Assembly: GCA_031423995.1 (NCBI GenBank)
Contig: JANPGO010000025.1
Location: forward strand, 1-12,502
DNA: 12,502 bases
DNA from: STC-74 sp031423995
GTDB taxonomy: Bacteria > Patescibacteriota > Gracilibacteria > BD1-5 > UBA2023
Reading direction: 5' to 3'
Shown here one piece after another: positions 7,732 through 12,502 of the stretch (positions are counted from its first letter, which is position 1; each line of letters starts with the position of its first letter). The position numbers were made by a program, and so were the translations under genes. The notes under the pieces are model-generated. The model was not told where the DNA came from and did not search any database. It worked only from the letters and a program-made list of their open reading frames with translations.

Positions 7732-8898
7732 GACGCATTTCGTCATTACATCACTCCAGGAGATATTCTCGTTCTCGCTGTCAGTGGAGGAGTCGATAGC
7801 ATGGTACTCCTCGATCTCGTTCTCGCGAATCATCCGAGAGACAATATTGTCGTCGCACATTTCGATCATTCACTTCGCGGAGTAGAATCAGATAATGATA
7901 GACTATTTATCGCCGATTTTTGCGAAAAGTGAAATATCCACTTCGAAGTCGAAAAAATAGATATCAATTCACTCGCACAAGAAGAGAAGATGAGCATCGA
8001 AATGGCAGCACGAAAGTATCGATATATCTTTCTTGAAGAGATTGCTCAGAAATATTGAGCGAAATACATCCTCACAGCACACCACCTCGATGATCGTATC
8101 GAGACCGCGATGTTCAATCTCATTCGAGGGACAAAATTCGGGGGGATCCACGCACTTTCATTTTTGTCATCCCGAAGGGATCCCTTTCAAAATCACATTT
8201 GAGTAGAGAATTCACAAAATTGCTTAAAGAAATGAAAAAGGGATTTACCCACAAGGGGTATACTGACTCCCTCCACTTCGTTACGCAGTGACAAAACGGA
8301 AAAATGAGGCATCTTCCGCCCTCTGCTTCATATCTCAAAGTCTGATATTCTCGCATATGCGAAAGAAAAGAATATAGAGTACCGAGAAGACTCCACCAAT
8401 ACGGATACTGCGTATCTTCGCAATCATCTGAGACATACTGTGCTCCCAGAATTCGAGCGGATCAATCCTGAATATCGTCGATCGATCGAGCGCTTCGTCG
8501 GGTATAGTGGGGAAGTGCAGAACTGGATCGATGAACAGGTGCGAGAGTGGCTCATCATCCAAGCAGAAAGCATCAAGCAGAAAGCATCAAGCAGAAAGCC
8601 TAAAAAATCAAATGTACAGATAGGGGAATTGAATATTCAAGACCAATCACCAATAACCAATCACCAATCACTCTTCTCATTTCTGATTCCAGACTTCCGA
8701 GGGCAATCTCGATTCTTCCAGCGGGAGATCGTCAGATATCTCTACGAGGAGGCAAATGATGGAACCATCTGACTCTCGGAGTGACTCATCGAAGAACTTA
8801 TCCGCTTCATCACCGAGGGTTCCAACTCCTACGGTGTCAGAGAAGTCAAAAAACTCCGCTTAGAGCGGAGGGGGGAGAAGTTATCGATACCAAAATAA
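7717..8898 (+). CDS. tilS: tRNA(Ile) lysidine synthase TilS with in-frame insertions
   Basis: 393 residues. TilS ligates lysine to C34 of the tRNA-Ile CAU anticodon using ATP, making it read AUA. Visible: PP-loop S23-G-G-V-D-S28, H-F-D-H-S-L-R-G, the A-H-H-L-D-D-R-I-E-T motif with R-G-T after it, and R-P-L-L-x-I-S-K then R-E-D-S-T-N-T-D-T-A-Y-x-R-N, all in normal TilS order. TGA-Gly codons include 7930-7932 (after F-C-E-K) and 8056-8058. Between R-G-T-K-F-G-G-I and R-P-L-L the gene carries an extra 135-bp palindromic element (8162-8296), encoding about 45 additional residues without any TAA/TAG. Further on, a linker encoded by two tandem repeats (8561-8599, 8643-8670) precedes the C-terminal region. 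The upstream TTG at 7684 is in frame but would read through the terminator. The gene ends with TAA, converging on the next gene with a 7-nt gap. Confidence 0.95.
8162..8296. mobile_element. Palindromic GTCAT-type element inserted in-frame in tilS
   Basis: 135 bp (45 codons) bounded by perfect 8-bp terminal inverted repeats TTTTGTCA (8162-8169) and TGACAAAA (8289-8296). Inside are a second inverted pair ATCCCTTT (8180-8187) / AAAGGGAT (8237-8244) and small hairpins ATCCC-GAA-GGGAT and TACCC-ACAA-GGGTA (with one extra G). Its first 11 bases match the intergenic element at 2896. It encodes no transposase and must be moved in trans if mobile. It keeps the tilS frame open on the plus strand only because TGA is sense here. 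Confidence 0.7.
8561..8599. repeat. 14-bp tandem repeat in tilS linker
   Basis: Two perfect copies of AAGCAGAAAGCATC followed by an 11-base third copy. The 14-bp period is not a multiple of three, so successive copies are translated in different frames (giving a Lys/Ser/Ala-rich linker). Confidence 0.9.
8643..8670. repeat. Heptamer tandem repeat, CCAATCA x 4, in tilS linker
   Basis: Four head-to-tail units CCAATCA, CCAATAA, CCAATCA, CCAATCA (one substitution). Seven-base period as for TTAGAAG at 2865-2885. It lies just before the conserved C-terminal TilS segment. Confidence 0.9.
8848..8870 (-). terminator. Intrinsic terminator of the 8906-10384 gene, inside tilS
   Basis: Read on the minus strand: CTCCGCT-CTA-AGCGGAG (7-bp perfect stem) followed by TTTTTT (8853-8848), starting 36 nt past the TAA at 8906. 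On the plus strand the same bases are sense codons of the TilS C-terminus (Lys-Lys-Leu-Arg-Leu-Glu-Arg). Confidence 0.75.
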
Positions 8899-8905
8899 AT
8901 AGTCT

Positions 8906-10384
8906 TTAAGTAAATCTCACGGGCTGATCATTGTTTTTTGATGCCTGTTCTTTCGAGAGAAGTACGACTCATTCTGTTCGGTCACGTGAATTTCAGATGA
9001 CATAAGTTTTTCCTGCCACTTCAAACTCCATACCACTCTCTATTTTTGGATAAGATCATACACCTTTGAGGACAACATCTCCTTTTCCTTTATCGGCAAT
9101 ATCTGGGAAGGATGGTTTCTTTCAGAATCAAAGAAATCAGCCTGTTAGTATTTTTGCCCTCGCTATGATATCGTTGGCAATACTCTCTCGTATTGGAGTA
9201 AATCGGGAGTCAGTTAAGAATTTTTGCATAAGTTCTTTTCAAGAATCTCATTCAAATAGACGAGTTCAGAGGCGATTGTAGACGAGTCATACCGAAGCAT
9301 TGAGTCAGTTCACTGCACGAGAGAGCTCATCAGTTCTTGCATCTAGAGTAGCGAGATTTTCATTTCAGGATTGTACTTGAATACTTCTTCCTTCTCATTG
9401 GATTGGGAGTATCTGGGGTTTCATGCCCTGAAGATATGTGATAACGAGTGATCGTCATTCAATCTTCACATCACTGATTGGATAATCGGGTGACAAAACA
9501 TAGTTTATAGAAACATTTCACTTTTTTTCTCAAGTGATCATGATAGTTTCTCACTCTTGTATAATCTTGTATCATGCTCACTCAATGATCTTTCTATTAT
9601 CAGGCGTAATTCAGGTATTTGCTAAGTTATTTGCTTTTCTTTCTCATTCTACTCTTCAGTATTCTCTGACCTTACCCCATCAGTCATTCAGTTCAGTGAG
9701 TCGAGCACGAAGTTCCACAGGACTAGTTGCTTGCTGTATTGCTACCCTGTAACCTTCCTGAAGATCAAAATGATTTGTGATAAGACTCTTGTTCGATCCT
9801 ATTTCTCCACTCAGGATGATTGAGTTTGCCAATCAGTGAGCATATTCACTTCCTGAAGCTGATCGAGTACGGATTTTTCAGTTTCAATAGACAGCTTTGA
9901 TTGCCTGGAAGGTAGCATCATCTATATTATTAAAAGAGAATTTTCAATCTGGTTTTATCTTTGCGATAATATCTCTAAAAACACTTTCGAGTCTATTTGG
10001 ATCTTGGATAGCAAGGATAGTTGCAGCATCTGGAAATCCTCATTTCCGATCTTCTATTTTTGTGGCAAGAGTATTAATAGTTGGTAATGGTAAGTCTGAC
10101 ATACTTATCGTCGGAATATCAACAGTCATACCTCATGTCATTATTGAGGAATCCATTCGTGGCAAGGCTTTACTAGGGATTCATAATGCTCTTAATCCAG
10201 AATCCGCAGACGCTGTATCATCTGCCCTACTTTCTGCCTCTTTAGCATCAAGTCCAGCTTTTCTTTTCATTCGAGCATCTGCGATTTGTATGACTTGCTC
10301 AGATGTTAATTTTCATCCCCCCATTTTTTCATATGTTGGAGAGTCGAGATAATTATTTGGATCAAAAGCCAGTTTTTCTCCCAT
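8906..10384 (-). CDS. Large UGA-rich protein, unknown function
   Basis: 492 residues, visible only when TGA is read as glycine: about 30 in-frame TGA codons, far more than in the other genes, yet no TAA or TAG until 8906-8908. Not recognised. No signal peptide or membrane segment, so probably cytoplasmic. The N-terminal 90 residues are charged and Ala/Lys/Glu-rich; the middle (about 180-230) contains R-T-R-S-A-S-G-S-E-Y; around 290-350 a beta-rich stretch (I-I-Q-E-G-E-T-I-M-I-T); and the last part ends in a small beta segment (K-T-Y-V-I-G-N-S-R). The consistent frame, sensible composition and a terminator at 8848-8870 support a real gene. The start at 10384 is the first ATG below an in-frame TAG (10418-10420), but coding-like sequence continues upstream, so the ancestral start may be 10522. 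Confidence 0.8.
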
Positions 10385-10522
10385 ATACTCAATTATTAAT
10401 AGTAAATATCCATAATCCTATCACTCTTTTTCTGTAATTGCAAAAATTCGAGCAGTCCGCTCATTTGCTCAACATTCTTCACCACAAAATGTTTATGAAA
10501 TCCTGGAAGAATAGTATATCAT
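10385..10522 (-). pseudogene. Coding-like 5' extension of the 8906-10384 gene, interrupted by TAA and TAG
   Basis: In the same frame as the downstream gene, ATG at 10522 opens M-I-Y-Y-S-S-R-I-S, then TAA (10493-10495), then T-F-C-G-E-E-C-G-A-N-E-R-T-A-R-I-F and A-I-T-E-K-E-G, then TAG (10418-10420), then D-Y-G-Y-L-L-L-I-I-E-Y running straight into the Met at 10384. The C-x3-C motif and helix-like text look protein-coding. Two point mutations would suffice to open the frame. Either the N-terminus is decayed or misassembled, or the similarity to coding sequence is chance and 10384 is the true start. Confidence 0.4.
10517..10522 (+). promoter_or_regulatory. -10 box of the vanX-like gene
   Basis: TATCAT (one mismatch to TATAAT) lies exactly six bases (ACGAGT) before ATG 10529, the leaderless spacing seen elsewhere in the window. 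No good -35 is present. The element is part of an imperfect palindrome CATAC-GA-GTATG; on the other strand TACCAT (10534-10529) lies six bases before ATG 10522. Confidence 0.5.
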
Positions 10523-10528
10523 ACGAGT

Positions 10529-11263
10529 ATGGTATGAATTCCACCCTCACATCCCTATACCTCTACTCGGGTATCTCCTGATGAATCTCTGAAGAAATAT
10601 GGACTCCAACCAGTTGAGCTTGCATCAGATAATGTACGTGCGAGGGTAGCATGACTTGTCTTGAAGCATGGGAAATTCATCGATATCCGAGACATAGATT
10701 CTACGATTCAGGTCGATCTCAAGTATGCTACAAGCGATAATTTTGCTGGAAAGCTATTCTATCCGGAAGATATGAAGGCACTTCTCCGCTATGAAGTCGC
10801 GATTATGCTCCATCGTGCACAGGTATGCTTGAAACAAAAAAAGTGAGATGCATATAGCCTGATCGTCTATGATGCAGGGAGGCCACAATCAGCACATGAG
10901 AAAATGTACGAGTGGGCAATAGAAAATGAGAAAACAGACTACTTCGCCTGACCGAAGTGATGATCGATCCATAGCTTCGGCTGTGCGGTCGATGTCTCCA
11001 TCATGAAGGGTAAGGAACCACTCGATATGGGAACATGATTCGATGCACTCGATGATGCATCAGGGACAACTCCAGAATGAGAGGAGGCATTGGTGCTATC
11101 ATGAAAACTCACTCGAAAACATATCGAGCATCGAGATCTCCTCCGAGAAGTCATGTGAGTATGATGATTCTCAGGTATCGACAGTGAATGGTGGCACTAC
11201 GAGACTTCGTCTAATTCTGAGATGCGACAGAGAATTCGGACTGATTTCGAGAGGATTGTATAG
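10529..11263 (+). CDS. VanX/DdpX-type D-alanyl-D-alanine dipeptidase (peptidase M15D)
   Basis: 244 residues with about 13 TGA-Gly codons; stop TAG. A zinc metallopeptidase of the family that cleaves D-Ala-D-Ala. Family motifs appear in order: D-L-K-Y-A-T-S-D-N-F-A-G-K; Y-D-A-G-R118-P-Q (VanX has D-x-Y-R-P); S-I-H148-S-F-G-C-A-V-D155 (zinc ligands H and D of SxHxxGxAxD); D-M-G-T-G-F-D; and E220-W-W-H223 (catalytic Glu and third zinc ligand). All catalytic residues are kept. About 45 residues precede the conserved core, with no evident signal peptide, fitting the cytoplasmic VanX type. No vanH, vanA, vanR or vanS neighbours are present, so a role in peptidoglycan recycling or scavenging is more likely than glycopeptide resistance (inference). 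Confidence 0.92.
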
Positions 11264-11270
11264 TTTACGG

Positions 11271-11297
11271 GAGGAGGGATATTCATATCTCGTCCTC
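11271..11297. terminator. Hairpin between convergent genes, possible terminator
   Basis: GAGGAGGGATA-TTCA-TATCTCGTCCTC forms about 11 bp with one bulged G and one G-U pair, in the 52-nt gap between the stops at 11263 and 11316. There is no U-tract on either side, so its role as a terminator is uncertain. Confidence 0.4.
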
Positions 11298-11315
11298 ATC
11301 CAAATACTGAGGAGA

Positions 11316-11930
11316 CTATGACTCTTCATCCCATTCACGAGTTCCAGTATCATCTCTTGGTAAAATTGTTTCACGAATTGCCTCGATAATTATATTGAGT
11401 CTACCTTCTGAGAGATTGAGGTTTTTCAGATCGGAAATGATCTCTCATTTTGCTGTCCTGAGGGTCATATCCCGAAAAAGTCATATGCCTTCCCCATTTT
11501 GAAAACCTTTGTATATCTGCTTTTCTACCTCGAAGAATGTCCGTGATAGATTGATCAATTCATCCATATTCATGACTAAGCTCGGAGCAAAATATCTCTT
11601 TTCTAAAAGATTTCAGAATCGGACAATCCTATATTTTTCTGGTTTTGCGTCTATTCAGAGTGTTGAATTTCGAACGGATGGGATTTCGATATCGAGAGCT
11701 ATCCCATTTGGACTTATGATTTTCACGCTTGTATGTGAGTCTCAGATGGGAAGTATATCCAGATTTTTTCCGTTTTCAACTCGTCATCACTTTATCTGGG
11801 TGTATCATGCGAGCCGTGCACGAAGCTCCATCATGAGTGCAGCCCGATTTTTTGCATCCGCACTGATAATCTGTTTGAGTGATCCTACTTCAGATACGGG
11901 AGGATGTGGATTCTCGAAAGTTTCTTCCAT
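11316..11930 (-). CDS. Cytoplasmic protein, unknown function
   Basis: 204 residues, not recognised. The N-terminal 45 residues are helical (M-M-E-L-R-A-R-L-A); a middle beta-rich stretch contains T-S-V-K-I-I-S-P-N-G and I-D-A-K-P-E-K-Y-R-I-V-R-F; the C-terminal part is helical and charged, ending W-D-E-E-S. No signal peptide or membrane helix. Eight TGA codons are read as Gly (one tandem pair); the stop is TAG at 11316-11318. A large plus-strand ORF overlaps it, but that is an antisense shadow. The start at 11930 is supported by a promoter with the shared leaderless spacing. It is divergent from rplK and convergent with the vanX-like gene, so it is transcribed alone. Confidence 0.82.
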
Positions 11931-11936
11931 ACAACT

Positions 11937-11965
11937 ACTCTACCACACCTTTTTCCTTTTGGCAA
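11937..11965 (-). promoter_or_regulatory. Leaderless-type promoter of the 11930 gene
   Basis: Minus strand: TTGCCA (11965-11960), 17-nt spacer, TAGAGT (11942-11937), six bases, ATG at 11930. Same geometry as at 2793 and 5461. Confidence 0.6.
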
Positions 11966-11982
11966 TTTTCTCTCACTTTCCC

Positions 11983-12009
11983 TTGCATTTTCGTCATATT
12001 CTTTATAAT
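11983..12009 (+). promoter_or_regulatory. Probable rplK promoter
   Basis: TTGCAT (11983-11988), 15-nt spacer, TATAAT (12004-12009), giving a leader of about 70 nt before the rplK ATG. The same pair of hexamers with the same 15-nt spacer precedes the dsbA-like gene at 5571. The leader contains a weak GATG/CATC inverted repeat (12064-12079). In many bacteria the rplK leader binds L1 for autoregulation, but I cannot identify that site here. Confidence 0.6.
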
Positions 12010-12086
12010 ACGCGAGCTTCTACGTTTATCTACATTTCGTATATTCATGTGTTTCCCGACCATGATGCACGATTCATCAACTTATT

Positions 12087-12502
12087 ATGGCTAAGAAACC
12101 AACCAAGGTCGTCAAGCTCCAGCTCAAGGCAGGACTCGCGAATCCAGCACCTCCAGTGGGTACCGCTCTCGGTCCTACCGGTATCCAGATCGCTGAATTC
12201 TGTAAGCAGTTCAACGAAAAAACCAAGGACCAGATGGGGAAAGTCCTCCCAACGGTCATCAATATCTACGAAGATCGTTCATTCGACTTCTATACCAAGC
12301 AACCTCCTATGACTTGGTGGATCAAGGATGCCCTGAAGCTCGCTTCAGGATCCAAGGAATCACACAAGGTCAAGGTGGGTCACCTCACGGTCGCACAACT
12401 CAAGACAATTGCCGAAGGCAAGATGCCTGATCTCAATGCGAATGATGTCGATATGGCTATGTCTATCGTCGCGGGTTCTGCTCGCTCGATGGGTATCACG
12501 AC
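12087..12502 (+). CDS. rplK: Large ribosomal subunit protein L11 (uL11), 3' end outside window
   Basis: 138 codons are visible and the frame is open at the right edge. L11 is usually about 141 residues, so only a few are missing. It binds helices 43/44 of 23S rRNA at the GTPase-associated centre. The L11 hallmarks are present: MAKKPTKVVKLQLKAG, the N-terminal proline-rich signature N-P-A-P-P-V-G-T-A-L-G-P-T-G-I, F-C-K-Q-F-N, then the C-terminal rRNA-binding domain with the P-P-M-T-W-W-I-K-D-A strand and the final A-R-S-M-G-I. Ten glycines are all GGN, none TGA, in contrast to the neighbouring genes. rplA probably follows outside the window, as in most bacteria (inference). No Shine-Dalgarno motif before the ATG. 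Confidence 0.98.
   Translation, partial: MAKKPTKVVKLQLKAGLANPAPPVGTALGPTGIQIAEFCKQFNEKTKDQMGKVLPTVINIYEDRSFDFYTKQPPMTWWIKDALKLASGSKESHKVKVGHLTVAQLKTIAEGKMPDLNANDVDMAMSIVAGSARSMGIT

Noticed and set aside
7930..8898. tilS as a pseudogene (many apparent stops)
   Set aside because: All interruptions are TGA, which is glycine here; no TAA or TAG occurs before 8896-8898 and motifs are intact.
9897..10352. 151-codon plus-strand ORF with hydrophobic stretches
   Set aside because: The opposite strand holds one continuous 492-codon frame under code 25; this is its shadow.
10396..10557. Minus-strand ORF of about 50 codons in a third frame (F-H-K-H-F to M-D-I-Y-Y)
   Set aside because: No good start codon; it overlaps the vanX-like start and competes with the more convincing frame described at 10385-10522.
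11509..12312. 267-codon plus-strand ORF running into rplK
   Set aside because: It is antisense to the 11316-11930 gene and then overlaps the L11 start in another frame; no coherent protein features.

Overview
The window comes from a bacterium that reads UGA as glycine (genetic code 25), as known for the candidate phyla Gracilibacteria (BD1-5) and Absconditabacteria (SR1). Under the standard code most genes here shatter at TGA. With TGA = Gly they become full-length proteins ending at TAA or TAG. The best single proof is the Walker A loop of the PilB/GspE-type ATPase, whose first glycine is TGA. I cannot separate the two phyla from this sequence alone.

Layout. Minus strand 1-2793: two signal-peptide-bearing, cysteine-rich proteins of unknown function (the second runs off the left edge). 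Plus 3012-3638: a DsbA-like lipoprotein behind a repeat-filled leader. Minus 3658-4064: a broken small gene (frameshift plus in-frame TAA) directly downstream of the ATPase gene. Minus 4073-5461: the PilB/GspE-family ATPase. Plus 5571-7671: a probable operon of a second DsbA-like protein, a small secreted protein, an RNHCP zinc-ribbon protein and another small secreted protein. Plus 7717-8898: tilS, carrying an in-frame palindromic insertion and two tandem repeats. Minus 8906-10384: a large unknown cytoplasmic protein very rich in UGA-Gly, with a coding-like but interrupted 5' extension to 10522. Plus 10529-11263: a VanX-type D-Ala-D-Ala dipeptidase. Minus 11316-11930: an unknown protein. Plus 12087-end: rplK (L11), nearly complete.

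How the genes may work together (inference). Two DsbA paralogues bracket an extension/secretion ATPase, and four exported proteins with cysteines lie beside them, which suggests an envelope or type IV pilus-like module with oxidative folding. tilS, rplK and the dipeptidase are housekeeping or wall-metabolism genes.

Expression signals. I see no Shine-Dalgarno motif before any start. Three minus-strand genes share the exact arrangement TTGCNN-17 nt-TANNNT-6 nt-ATG, which would start transcription on the A of ATG, giving leaderless mRNAs. Two plus-strand genes, tilS and the dipeptidase gene, have a -10-like hexamer at the same distance from ATG. At tilS, a near-perfect intrinsic terminator for the upstream operon is built around the start codon itself. 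A leaderless tilS transcript would lack the left arm and escape it. No tRNA, rRNA, CRISPR array, transposase or known defence system was seen.
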